64,000 nt of DNA from Colletes latitarsis (GCF_051014445.1 NC_135141.1:15624001-15688000), one strand, 5' to 3'. Counted from the stretch's first letter, positions 36,123 to 47,388 are shown. The notes: generated by a model from the letters alone, not told the origin. Numbers and translations: made by a program.

Positions 36123-37132
36123 CTAATATTTGGCCGGGTTTTCTTCGCTGTTCTCTACTTCTCTAAGCCTATTATTAATCGATTTAACTAATTTTTCGGT
36201 ATATTCAGAAGAAATTTTATTCCATTCTATTTTCAACGCTTCTTTTAATTGATCTTTGTTTGGTATGAAATGTTGTCGAATTCTGGTCTCTAATTCGTAC
36301 CATATATGCTCAATAACATTTAAATCCGACGACTGAGGTTGTGTTTCAATTACCTTTGGGCAATTATAGAGTAACCATTCTCGAACGATTGCAGACTTAT
36401 GTTTAGGCTCGTTGTTCTGATAAAAATGGAATGTATTCAAAATTCCTAATTTTTCGACACTTTCAAATTCTTCCTTAAAATATCTAAGTGCATCCATCTG
36501 TCCATATTGCCCTTAATAAAATATATTGCACTGACATCGTTGGCTGCAGCCTCAAACCATGGCAAAACCGCCGCCTTTTTAACTGTGGGGCTGATGTATT
36601 CTTTACATTTAATTCTGTGTTCGATTTCCTCCAGACTATGACCCCCCCACCTGAACCGAATATGTGAAATTGACTTTCGTCTGCAAAAAGAACGTTTTTA
36701 CAAAACGAAAAGCCTCGATTAATGTACTTCCGAGCGAATTCGATTCTGTTAAGTTTGTTCTTTGCACTGATGAACGGCCTTCTTCTTGCTACTCGACCAT
36801 GATAATTATTTTTCCGTAGTATTCTACGAATATTTTCTGTGTGCACCTTTTTATTTGTATATATTTCAACATCTGCAGCTTTTTCTGGGACACTTTTCCT
36901 GGGATTTTTCTTAATTTGTCGCAAAACATATCGCTCATTATGATTGTTTAAAATCTTATTTTTTTTAAATTTGTTTGATATGCGGTTTTCACTTTTATAT
37001 CTTTTAAGAATGTATTCTACGATTTCTATTTATAATTCGTGTAATTTCACGTTGAGATTTATCTTCATTATAATGGAAAATTACTAATTCTCGTATCTCC
37101 GTTGTTATTCGTTTTGTTTTTTGAGATTCCAT
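36123..37132 (-). pseudogene. TcA transposase (Tc1 family), multiply mutated
   Basis: The ATG at 37132 opens MESQKTKRIT and the helix-turn-helix region. An 8-bp deletion near 37020 (compared with the 37.9-kb copy) shifts the frame. From 36924 the frame is open through VARRRPFISAKNK and LFADESQFHIFGSGGG (first catalytic Asp), then breaks again near 36500. The last part (36123-36497) has FYQNNEPKHKS in place of the usual QDNDPKH, so the second catalytic Asp is replaced by Asn. The Glu remains in DLNVIEHIW, and the C-terminus is ENPAKY. Not functional. Confidence 0.92.
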
Positions 37133-37491
37133 TTTTCCAAATCGATAAATTCATGAAATAGTGTGATAAAACTATACTCATCTAATGCTTATTAATTGAA
37201 AAAATGTGGAAAACAGTTGAACACACATTAAAATATGTTAGTTAGGGGATTCCCGGAATATTATAAATGGACGATTTTTAATGTGAGTCAAATTTCATAG
37301 ATGTCATTACATATATTCATTTTGCTTCATATATTTGCTAATATTTGGGTTTCTTTTTATATGGAAACAAGTAACAATAGAGATGAAACATTATTACGTT
37401 AATTATAAAAATCTCATATTAATACAATGCATATTTTGGCCAAAATTAAGAAAGCTAATGCAGTGAACGATTTTCACTGTGAGCCACTGTA

Positions 37492-37697
37492 CACTGTAAT
37501 CCAGCAAGTCGTCCAAAAAAATTAGTAGAAAGCTAAAAATTCCAGTATCGTTAAAGACAGAATTCCTATTTGTCATATTTAAACCTAATATGCAGTCCAG
37601 GAACAATTTTTAATCTTCTCGTGATGAAAAAACGTTCTAATCCCGACACTGAATGGAAATATGAAAATCCCAGTATCGCGAACGTATTCGTATTCTA
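37492..37697 (-). repeat. Duplicated host segment (inverted copy)
   Basis: Inverted relative to 30768-30974. It lies between the 5' end of the long TcA copy and the truncated TcA copy at 37698, with the same junction (GAATACGTTCGCGATA) as on the other side. Confidence 0.85.
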
Positions 37698-38190
37698 CGC
37701 ATATTTTCTGTGTGCACCTTTTTATTTAAATATATTTTAACATCTGCAACTTTTTCTGGAGCACTTTTCCTGGGATTTTTCTTAATTTGTCGCAAAACAT
37801 ATCGCTCATCATGATTGTTTAAAATCTCATTTTTTTTTAATTTGTTTGATATGCGGTTTTCACTTTTATATCTTTTAAGAATGTATTCTACTGTAGTACG
37901 ATTTCTATTTATAATTCGTGCAATTTCACGTTGAGATTTATCTTCATTATAATGGAAAATTACTAATTTTCGTATCTCTATTGTTATTCGTTTTGTTTTT
38001 TGAGATTCCATTCTTCCAAATCGATAAATTCATGAAATTCTGTGATAAAACTATGCTCATCTAATGCTTATTAATCGAAAAAATGTGGAAAACAGTTGAA
38101 CACACATTAACATATGTTAGTTAGAGGAATCCTCGAATATTATAAATGGACGATTATTAATGTGAATCAAATTTCATAGATGTCATTACA
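37698..38190 (-). mobile_element. TcA transposase N-terminal fragment (copy c)
   Basis: Transposase start at 38011 (MESQKTKRITIEIRKLVIFH) with an intact helix-turn-helix frame and no 5-bp deletion. It is truncated at the RRI codons. Its noncoding leader stops at 38190, next to R1 copy 7. Confidence 0.85.
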
Positions 38191-38192
38191 AG

Positions 38193-38537
38193 CAGAGTAT
38201 TCGGCCAACCCTGGGGAAATAAGACGAAAATCAAGAATATTAATTTCTTGACTGAGGCTTCATTAAAAAGTTATTAAAAAATTAAATTAAAAAATTTAAA
38301 TCATTCTAAAAAAATTATTTTTGGTTGCGGTGCTCAATTGCAATAATTTTTGGTGAATAGACCTACCCCCGAAACCTTACCCACTTTCTAGAAAAAAAAT
38401 TCAGTACGGGCGGAACTTTAAACGTTAATAACTTTTTAACAAAGCCTCCATCAACAAACTAGTATTCTTAATTTTCGTCTTATTTTCGCCTGTAGAATCT
38501 CCCATTAAAATTTTCCCAGGGGTGTCTGAACACCCTG
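38193..38537 (+). mobile_element. R1 element, copy 7, short form
   Basis: 345 bp with both terminal repeats, but damaged at the left (CAGAGTATTCGGCC, then a deletion after CCTGGGGAA). The right end is CTGAACACCCTG plus TA. The flanking TcA sequence GTTAGTTAGAGGAATCC... appears on both sides (38116-38190 and 38539-38613) with several differences, so two TcA fragments meet here rather than one being split. Confidence 0.82.
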
Positions 38538-38983
38538 TATGTTAGTTAGAGGAATCCCAGAATATTATAAATGGACGATTTTTAATGTGAGTCAAATTTC
38601 ACAGATGTCATTACATATATTCATTTTGCTTCATATATTTGGGCTTCGTTTTATATGGAAACAAGTAACAATTGAGGTGAAATATTATTACATTAATTAT
38701 AAAAATCTCATGTTAACCCCTTGACGTACGACTTAATTCCATATTATTTTTCAAATGTACACTATTTAATTTTGTCTAAATTTATTCGTAAAAGGAATAA
38801 CCACAAAAAAGAACAGATTTGTTTTACGAATACCTTGCTAATATAAAAATCTGATGATTTTAATATATGAGACTCGATGTCGAGTGTAGCCTCATCGTTG
38901 TAGGACAAAGGGTTAATATAATGCATATTTTGGTCAAAATTAAGAAAGCTAATGCAGTGAACGATTTTCACTGTGAGCCACTG
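38538..38983 (-). mobile_element. TcA 5' end fragment (copy d), carrying a MITE
   Basis: Outer end GAGCCACTG with TA at 38984-38985; inner IR/DR repeat near 38577-38597. A 196-bp TTAA MITE (38717-38912) interrupts it. The fragment borders the unbroken host segment at 38986. Confidence 0.83.
38717..38912. mobile_element. 196-bp TTAA MITE (piggyBac-like) with empty-site proof
   Basis: TTAA (38713-38716) and TTAA (38913-38916) flank CCCCTTGACGTACGA ... AGGACAAAGGG, a short imperfect terminal inverted repeat. The other TcA copies have a single TTAA at this point (reverse strand CATGTTAATACAATGC), so they represent the empty site. TTAA duplication is typical of piggyBac and Kolobok. The CCCTTTG-type end points to a piggyBac-like MITE (inference). 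Confidence 0.88.
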
Positions 38984-38985
38984 TA

Positions 38986-40071
38986 CACTCTAATCCAGCA
39001 AGTCGTCCAAGAAATTAGTGGAAAGCTAAAAATTCCAGTATCGTTAAAGACAGAATTCCTATTTGTCATATTTAAACCTAATATGCAGTCCAGGAACAAT
39101 TTTTAATCTTCTCGTGATGAAAAAACGTCCTAATCCCGACACTGAATGGAAATATGAAAATCCCAGTATCGCGAGCGACGTGGTCTTCCCAGTCTTGTCC
39201 CCTCGCCGCGTAAAAACCCCCAAAATCGCCGGTGACAGAAACGCGTCCACCTAGAGTGGAGATGAAAAAGAAGCATGAAACAGGAAGCTCGCGAAACGCG
39301 TTCGGAAACCGCGAGGACGTCGTGGAAAAGCAAATATCCGTGGCGGAGTATTTAAAAAATGTCTCCCCGCCGGATACCCTCGAGTGGGTTTTCCAGAAGC
39401 GAATACGCGTATTAATTATGAGGCTTGTTCAAACAGTCGAACGTAGGGAGGCGCGGGACGATGGAGAAAATTGGTCACCCTTATTACAGTCGAACCAGGG
39501 ACACTCTGTTGTCCGGACTCTCTGTGTCCCTCTATTTCTCTCTTCTTCCCCCCTCCTCGCCCCGATGCTCCTCGTTCTCATTTTTTTTATTTCTCATTCG
39601 AGGCTTTGTTTAACTTCTGTCGCGGAATTTTTCCGGCTCGCGGCGATTATTGCTCCCAGGAGATAGAGGAGGAAAACAGGAGCCGAGAACTCCTGTACAA
39701 GGGGGTGGTTCTGACTACCAAGGGTAGGAGAGAAAGGGTCATTCGCGATCGTCGAGGAAATCGTTTGGAAATACCTCGATAATTTTGCTATTTCCATCTC
39801 GCTGTGCTGTCGAAAAGACTTTCTTTGTTTCGTAATAGGTAATCATTGCACATACGCACATTTTCCTTTGTTTTACGATTAAAGCAACAAAGACAGTCAA
39901 GATTGGCTATGACTTTCTTGGTTATTTTCAATTGCAAGACAAAGAAAACTAGGCTAATACTTGTATACTGTTAGAAATGCCTATCTAATGTTTTGTTTAA
40001 TATATAATAATATTACATATTTTATTTACTGATTTGATTCCCATTGTATAAAAATAATACAATATAAAATA
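38986..40071. other. Unique host DNA including the source of the duplicated segment
   Basis: 38986-39175 is the host segment found in the three other places. From 39176 it continues into GC-rich sequence. A 144-codon plus frame (39232-39666) and opposing frames overlap and lack recognisable motifs. A pyrimidine-rich plus strand occurs at about 39515-39600. Confidence 0.55.
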
Positions 40072-40073
40072 TA

Positions 40074-42167
40074 CAGGGTGTTCGACCAACCCTGTGAAAA
40101 ATTTTAATGGGAGATTCTAAAGGCCAAAATAAGACGAAAATCAAGAATACCAATTTGTTGATGGTGGCTTCGTTAAAAAGTTATTAACAATTAAATTAAA
40201 AAATTTCAAATCGTTCTGGAAAAATTATTTTCGGTTGCGGGGATCAATTACAATAATTTTTGGTCATTAGACATATCCTTGAAATCCTACCCACTTTTGA
40301 GAAAAAAATTCGAAAAGCTGTGAAATATTTCGACGGGGAAAAAAATTTTCAAATAATTCTAAAAAAATTATATTTAATTACAGGGGTCAATTACAAGCAT
40401 TTTTGGTCATTATGGAAACTCGAAATCAACTGAAAATACTTTTTCCAAAACGATTTGAAATTTCTTTTTTTTTCGTCGAAAAATTTAAGCATCTAATTAG
40501 ATTTTCGGTAAGGAATTTTTTTCTCGAAAGTGCATAGGATTTCAAGGGTATGTGTAATGACCAAAAATGCTTGTAATTGACCCCAGTAATTAAATATAAT
40601 TTTTTTAGTATGATTAGAAATTTTTTAATTTCGTTTGAAAATTTCAATACTTTTTCGAATTTTTTTCTCGAAAATGGGTAGGATTTCGAGGGTATGTGTA
40701 ATAACCAAAAATGCTTGTAATTGACCCCAGTAACTAAATATAATTTTTTTAGTATGATTTGAAATTTTTTAATTTCGTCTGAAAATTTCAATACTTTCTC
40801 GAATTTTTTTCTCGAAAGTGGGTAGGATTTCGAGGGTATGTGTAATGACCAAAAATGCTTGTAATTGACCCGTGTAATTAAATATAATTTTTTTAGTATG
40901 ATTTGAAATTTTTTAATTTCGTCTGAAAATTTCAATACTGTCTTTTTTTTCACCCAAAACTTTCAGCACTTACTCGAATTTTTTTCTCGAAAGTGGGTAG
41001 GATTTCAGGGGTATGTCTGTTGACCAAAAATGATTGTAATTGACTCCCGCAACCAACAATAATTTTTTCAGAATTAATTAAAAATTTTTTTTTCCTCGAA
41101 AAATTTAGGCAGCTACCCCCTGTCGATTTTTTTTAAAAATTCTTTTTTCATTTTTAGTAATTTTATTTGTCGTCCTACAGAAAAGTTGTTTCATACTTTT
41201 CTGTAGGTACCCATGAGCTCTACTTCAGAAAAAAGTGTCATTGCAATATATTCACAATTGTAGAAGTTATGGCTGTTTGAAAATTGCACCATTTTTATGG
41301 GGTTTTTCTCATTTTAGGGAGTCAAGAAACAACTTTTCGTATATTTTTAGAATTTCTACATATTCTACACTAAAATGCGCGTCGTTTGCTTTTTTAAACA
41401 TTAAAATCGTCCAATCCGTTCAGAAGTTATGACGTTTTAAAGATTCACACGAAAATTCGGGCAGACATTTCTGGCTAGAAATTATATTTTCGGTAAGGAA
41501 TTTTTTTCTCGAAAGTGGGTAGGATTTCGAGGGTATGTGTAATGACCAAAAATGCTTGTAATTGACCCCAGTAATTAAATATAATTTTTTTAGTATGATT
41601 TGAAATTTTTTAATTTCGTTTGAAAATTTCAATACTTTCTCGAATTTTTTTCTCGAAAGTGGGTAGGATTTCGAGGGTATGTGTAATGACCAAAAATGCT
41701 TGTAATTGACCCGTGTAATTAAATATAATTTTTTTAGTATGATTTGAAATTTTTTAATTTCGTCTGAAAATTTCAATACTTTCTCGAATTCTTTTCTCGA
41801 AAGTGGGTAGGATTTCGAGGGTATGTGTAATGACCAAAAATGCTTGTAATTGACCCGTGTAATTAAATATAATTTTTTTAGTATGATTTGAAATTTTTTA
41901 ATTTCGTCTGAAAATTTCAATACTTTCTCGAATTTTTTTCTCGAAAGTGGGTAGGATTTCGAGGGTATGTGTAATGACCAAAAATGCTTGTAATTGAGCC
42001 CCGTAACCGAAAATAATTTTTCCAGAACGATTTGAAATTTTTGAATTTAATTATTAATAACTTTTTAACAAAGCATCCATCAAGAAATTGGTATTCTTGA
42101 TTTTCGTGTTATTTTGGCCTCTAGAATCCCCCATTAAAATTTTTCCCAGGGTTGGTCGAACACCCTG
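40074..42167 (-). mobile_element. R1 element, copy 8, both ends present
   Basis: TA, then CAGGGTGTTCGACCAACCCTG, to GGTTGGTCGAACACCCTG, then TA (42168-42169). The interior includes two arrays of a 144-bp unit (starts near 40656 and 40800; 41641, 41785 and 41929), separated by a core copy. The complete ends make it one of the best reference copies. Confidence 0.92.
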
Positions 42168-42169
42168 TA

Positions 42170-42455
42170 TGTTGGAAATTCCAACAATTTATATTATAGG
42201 ACACTGTCAGTTACAAGTTACACAAGAACCTTTACAAGTGACACCCAGAACAGAACCAAGTTACAATCAGAACACTTAACAGTTACACAAGAGCAAGTTA
42301 CAAGTTACGAATCATTTATATAAATATGTATAATTGTTAACACGTGTATATATATATATATATATTTGTTAATAAATTTAAAGTGTTTGTAAATAGTTAT
42401 TGGACTTATCTATTTACCAAATAACTCGGCTCCACGAATCTTGTGGGAAGCAACA
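42170..42455 (+). repeat. Probable solo LTR
   Basis: 286 bp from TGTTGGAAATTCCAACA to GGGAAGCAACA, with TG/CA termini and TGTTG/CAACA inverted ends. It contains a polyadenylation-like AATAAA near 42370, a short TA run, and the phrase CGGCTCCACGAATC shared with 35532-36013. It directly abuts R1 copy 8 on the left and a MITE on the right. No target duplication is visible. Confidence 0.5.
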
Positions 42456-42463
42456 TATCATAA

Positions 42464-42736
42464 CCCCTTGCACTATTTTCTCGAGTCTGACTCGCGATGA
42501 AAATTTTAGGCCAAACTTGAATATCACGAGTCAGACTCGTTGTTCAATTTCAAACGTGAACAACTCGAGTGTGACTCGTAATCGACATTTCAACAAAAGA
42601 TGAATATCACGAGTCGAACTCGTAAATATCGATATTCCATCATCGTGTTTCAAGTTGCGATATTGGGACTCGTTCCGATCAATCGGGCGTATGGGTTAGG
42701 CACGGTTTATTCCGAGTTTCAGCCTAGTGCAAGGGG
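42464..42736. mobile_element. TTAA MITE, CCCCTTGCACTA ends
   Basis: 273 bp with exact 12-bp inverted ends CCCCTTGCACTA. The right flank is TTAA (42737-42740) and the left ATAA (42460-42463), one mutation away. The interior contains four CGAGTnnnACTCG-type hyphenated palindromes, for example CACGAGTCAGACTCGT. Non-coding and probably piggyBac-like. Confidence 0.75.
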
Positions 42737-42740
42737 TTAA

Positions 42741-43552
42741 ACATTATTCAGATTTGAAATTAGCTACGAAACACGAAGATATTCGCAAGATCTACCTTGA
42801 AAGAGAAACTCCACGAGAAAACTTCAATTAAGCCGGGCAGAGAGCAACAGGAGCGACATAGCTGATGAGACGTCGATACTTCTCAGATATCGTTGTAATC
42901 ATTGCGGTTTATATGATCACTTGCGGTCGAAATATCATTATTCAGTACCGGTGCGTAATATCCTGCTCTATGCACGAACGAACCTGGAGACAACGCCGTG
43001 ATCGGTGCAGAACTTTAATCAACAGAAAGATGCCACTGAGTCGCGCGCGCGCGTCTTCCTGTAGAAAACGACACCGGAGGACGTTCTTTGCACTCTGCGC
43101 AACGACACAGAACGATTTCAATTTCATGCTGTCGGTCGTATTAACCCTCCCCGTTGCGGCAGAGTAAATCGCTTTTCCTTTGACGATACCTTATTTTTCC
43201 ATCGTGCAAAAACTCGCGATACGCGATGAACGTATCAGGCCGAGGAATCCTAAGCTCGGTGGCCCCGTAAGCAGACGCAAATTGTCATGGCTGATTGCGA
43301 AACGAAAGAGAGGAGTAGTATTTGCAGGACAACGAAGAGCTTCGAGCGTAACGAAACATAAAACAGACACCGATACTCTGTGCTCAGAATTAACATTTAA
43401 ATTTCCTATCATTTTCCAAATATAATTCTACAAAACGCACAATAGTTCGTATACATCAATTTGCAATTTTCATTCCGAACAACTGAATTTCTTTCAAAGT
43501 AAGTTAATTCTGCATTAATCAATCTTAAAATTTTTCCTTTTTTTTAAATATA
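42741..43552. other. Unique DNA, no gene recognised
   Basis: Moderate GC with short overlapping ORFs on both strands (42865-43167, 42942-43127, 43180-43425), none with a recognisable motif. Contains a short CG run near 43036. Confidence 0.5.
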
Positions 43553-43640
43553 TACAGAGAGGAATCAATCCGTTAAGTAAAAAATTATTATTATTTCAAA
43601 TATTAATTTCGATTTTAAAAGGAAAATAAGGCAGGAATAT
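43553..43640 (+). repeat. 88-bp flank duplicated together with R1 (copy 1)
   Basis: ACAGAGAGGAATCAATCCGT to GGCAGGAATAT recurs at 46033-46141 directly before the next R1 copy, so flank and R1 start were duplicated as one unit. The second copy contains an extra patch of about 20 bp resembling the R1 interior (GTGTAATGACTAAAAATGAT). Confidence 0.8.
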
Positions 43641-43641
43641 A

Positions 43642-46030
43642 CAGGGTGTTTGACCATCTCTGGGAAAAATTTTTATGGGGAATTCTAGAGGCCAAAATAA
43701 GACGACAATCAAGAATACCAATTTGTTCATGGAGGCTTCGTTAAAAAGTTATTAACTTTTTAACTGAATTTTTTTCTATAAAGTGGATAGGATTTCGGGA
43801 GTCTGTCTATTCACCAATGATTGTAATTGACCCCCACAGCTAACAATATTTTTTTCAGAACGATTTGAAATTTTTTTTTTTTCGTCGAAAAATTTAGATA
43901 CCTAATTCGATTTTCGGTAAGGAATTTTTTTCTCGAAAGTGCGTAGGATTTCGAGAGTACGTGTAATGACTAAAAATAATTGTAATTGGCCCCCGCAACT
44001 GAAAATAATTTTTCCAGAACGATTTGAAAAATTTTTTTCCCTTGAAAAATTTCAGCGCCTATTCGATTTTTTTCTCGAAAGTGGATAGGATTTCGGAGGT
44101 ATGTGTATTCACCAAAAATGATTGTAATTGACCCCCACAGCTAACAATATTTTTTTCAGAACGATTTGAAATTTTTTTTTTTTCGTCGAAAAATTTAGAT
44201 ACCTAATTAGATTTTCGGTAAGGAATTTTTTTCTCGAAAGTGCGTAGGATTTCGAGGGTATGTATAATGATTAAAAATGATTGTAATTGACCCCCACAGC
44301 TAACAATATTTTTGTCAGAACGATTTGAAATTTTTTTTTTTTCGTCGAAAAATTTAGATACCTAATTAGATTTTCGGTAAGGAATTTTTTTCTCGAAAAT
44401 GCGTAGGATTTCGAGGATATGTGTAATGATTAAAAATGATTGTAATTGACCCCCACAGCTAACAATATTTTTTTCAGAACGATTTGAAATTTTTTTTTTT
44501 TCGTCGAAAAATTTTGATACCTAATTAGATTTTCGTTAAGGAATTTTTTTCTCGAAAGTGCGTAGGATTTCGAGGGTATGTGTAATGACTAAAAACGCTT
44601 GTAATTGGCCCCCGCAACTGAAAATATTTTTTCCAGAACGATTTGAAAAATTTTTTTTCCCTTGAAAAATTTCAGCGCCTATTCGATTTTTTTCTCGAAA
44701 GTGGATAGGATTTCGGATGTATGTGTATTAACCAAAAATGATTGTAATTGACCCCCACAGCTAACAATATATTTTTCAGAACGATTTAAAATTTTTTTTT
44801 TTTCGTCGAAAAATTTAGATACCTAATTAGATTTTCGGTAAGGAATTTTTTTCTCGAAAGTGCGTAGGATTTCGAGGGTATGTGTAATGACTAAAAATGA
44901 TTGTAATTGACCTCCGCAACCGAAAATAATTTTTCCAGAATGATTTGAAAAATTTTTTTTCCTTGAAAAATTTCAGCGCCTATTCGATTTTTTTCTCGAA
45001 AGTGGATAGGATTTCGGATGTATGTGTATTTACCAAAAATGATTGTAATTGACCCCTGTAACCGAAAATAATTTTTCCAGAATGATTTGAAATTTTTTTT
45101 TTCCGTCGAAAAATTTCACACCTTCTCGAATTTTTTTCTAGAAAGTGGGTAGGATTTCAGGGGTAGGTCTATTGACCAAAAATGATTGTAATTGACCCTC
45201 GCAATTGAAAGTAATTTTTTTAGAACGATTTGAAAAAATTGATTTTCGCCAAAAAACTTAGGCACCTACTCCTTGTCGATTTTTCTTAAAGATTCGTTTT
45301 TCATTTTTCGTAATTTTATTTGACAACCTATACAAAAGTTGTCTAATACTTTTTTGTAGGTACCCATGAGCTCTACTTCGGAAAAAAGTTTCATTGAAAT
45401 ATATTCACTATTGTTGGAATTATGGTCGTTTGAAGTTTTGACCATTTCTATGCTGTTTTTTTCATTTTGCGGGGTGAAGGACCAACTTTTCGAATATTTT
45501 TACGATTTGTACATATTCTCCATCAAAATACGCGTAATTTGTTTTTTTAAACATTAAAATCGTCCAATCTATTCAGAAGTTATGACGTTTTAAAGATTCA
45601 CACAAAATTTCGGGGTAACATTTCTGGCCAGAAATTAGATTTTCGGTAAGGAATTTTGTTCTCGAAAGTGGTTACGATTTCGAGGGTATGTCTATTGACC
45701 AAAAACCATTATAATTGCCCCCTCTAACTAAATATAATTTTTTTAGTATGATTTAAAATTTTTTAATTTCGTCTAAAAATTTCTGTACCTACTCGAATTT
45801 TTTTCTAGAAAGTGGGTAGGATTTCGAGGGTATGTCTATTCACCAAAAATGATTCTAATTGACCCCCGCAATCGAAAATAATTTTTCCAGAATGATTTGA
45901 AATTTTTGAGTTTAAATTGTTAACTTTTTAACGAAGCCTCTATCAACAAATTGGTATTCTTGATTTTCGTGTTATTTTGGCCTCTAGAATCTCCCATTAA
46001 AATTTTTCCCAGGGGTGGCCAAACATCCTG
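43642..46030 (-). mobile_element. R1 element, copy 9, both ends present
   Basis: CAGGGTGTTTGACCATCTC at the left, GGCCAAACATCCTG at the right, TA on both sides. The first kilobase is an array of units of about 155-160 bp marked by ACCTAATTAGATTTTCG (near 44201, 44359, 44519, 44819). The core with ATTTCTGGCCAGAAAT lies at 45620-45635. Confidence 0.9.
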
Positions 46031-46032
46031 TA

Positions 46033-46141
46033 TATACAGAGAGGAATCTATCCGTCAATTAAAAAATTATTATTATTTCAAATATGTGTAATGACTAAAA
46101 ATGATTATATCGATTTTAAAAGGGAAATAAGGCAGGAATAT
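46033..46141 (+). repeat. 88-bp flank duplicated together with R1 (copy 2)
   Basis: Second copy of 43553-43640, interrupted at about 46085-46107 by a short stretch identical to the R1 subunit. Confidence 0.78.
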
Positions 46142-46142
46142 A

Positions 46143-46516
46143 CAGGGTGTTTGACTATCCCTGGGAAAAATTTTTATGGGGAATTCTAGAGGCCAAAATA
46201 AGACGAAAATCAAGAATACCAATTTCTTAATGAAGGCTTCATTAAAAAGTTAGTAACGTTTAATGTTCCGCCCGTACTGAATTTTTTTCTCGAAAATGTG
46301 CAAGATTTCGGGGGTATGTCTATTCACCAAAAATTATTGTAACTGACCCCCGCAACCGAAAATAATTTTTCCAGAACGATTTGAAATTTTTGAGTTTAAT
46401 TGTTAATAACTTTTTAAGGAAGCCTCCATCAAGAAATTGGTATTCTTGATTTTCGTCTTATTTTGGTCTCTAGAATCCCCCGTTAAAATTTTTCCCATGG
46501 GTGGCCGAACAGCCTG
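46143..46516 (-). mobile_element. R1 element, copy 10, short form
   Basis: 374 bp with both terminal repeats, TA-flanked, and only one internal subunit between them. It shows the minimal mobile-looking form of the family. Confidence 0.9.
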
Positions 46517-47160
46517 TATAATGTAACGAAAGTTCCGTCGGAATGAGCGGATATTTCTTGATACACCAATCTTTCCATTAGAAATGCCAAAAGTGACACG
46601 CGTCGAAGAAGAATCGCCTCGAAGGGGACAACAATACCATTCCTCTACTGACATCCCTTTGAACGTGGGCGATGGTTCAATATTAGCTCGAGCAAACCGC
46701 TTTCGACGAGGACACGATTATTCGACCGAAACAGGGGTGAAACCTCTCCGTTTCATTCACCAACACTCTGATAACCTTTGCGACGCTCCCCTCACCATCT
46801 TTTCTTTCTCTAGTATCCCACTTTTCTCACTCTTTTCGTCTAGACATTCTTCACAATAACAAATTCCTCTGTTTACTAATTTTTCGATTTATTTCAACTC
46901 GTTCGCTCGCACTTTTCTCAATTATTATGCTTATCTGCTATCAAGCCATTTACGTGCGTTTTCCGCTAAGAATTTCTTCAAATATTATAACGTTCGATGT
47001 AGAATTAATTTTAATACGACATAAACGTAATAGTACTTAATAATGGCCCATTCATCAACGCTTCTCGTACTTTTAGTTAAGTACTGTTATTTCCGTGGCT
47101 GGTATACAATTACGATGCTACATAATAATGGAAATAACACGTAACATGTATCGATTTATT
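46517..47160. other. Unique DNA
   Basis: Slightly GC-rich at 46530-46850 with a 91-codon plus frame of no known family, AT-rich after that. No gene recognised. Confidence 0.5.
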
Positions 47161-47384
47161 ACCACGTTGACTGCCAGACCAAAGTTGTAAAGTTTGTTAC
47201 TCAACCAATTATTTTAGGCAATTTTAAAGCTTAAAATTTGTCTTAGTGCTTACGCAACCTCGCTAAAATTTATGGATCCTACTCAAGTTTACTTCCTTCA
47301 ACAATTCAACTTGAGAATTAATTGTTTTTGTTCCATAGTGAAAAGTCCTGTGACCCATATATGAATGTCGTGGCAGTCAAAGTG
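47161..47384. mobile_element. Probable TTAA MITE, TTGACTGCCA ends
   Basis: Inverted ends ACCACGTTGACTGCCA (left) and TGGCAGTCAAAGTGT (right) around 224 bp, with TTAA at 47385-47388 and a mutated left flank. Non-coding. Confidence 0.6.
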
Positions 47385-47388
47385 TTAA

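Larger units (their letters stand above)
35478..37489 (-). mobile_element. TcA Tc1 element, longest copy, interrupted by an LTR
   Basis: The 5' end (right side) is complete: GAGCCACTG then TA (37490-37491), with the inner IR/DR repeat near 37262-37300. The transposase lies at 36123-37132. On the left an inner repeat (ACTCACAATGAAAATCGTCC) is at about 36053 and an outer end (TA then CAGTGCCTCACAG) at 35478. They are further apart than on the right because a presumed solo LTR (35532-36013) sits between them. The outer left boundary is therefore an inference. Confidence 0.7.

Noticed and set aside
38193..38537. R1 copy 7 as a clean insertion into TcA
   Set aside because: The TcA sequence on both sides overlaps by about 74 bp with several differences, so two fragments meet there; there is no simple target duplication.
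41420..41920. 166-codon ORF with repeated KHFWSLHIPSKSYPLSRKKF
   Set aside because: A direct translation of the 144-bp R1 tandem unit, whose length is a multiple of three, so any frame open once stays open.
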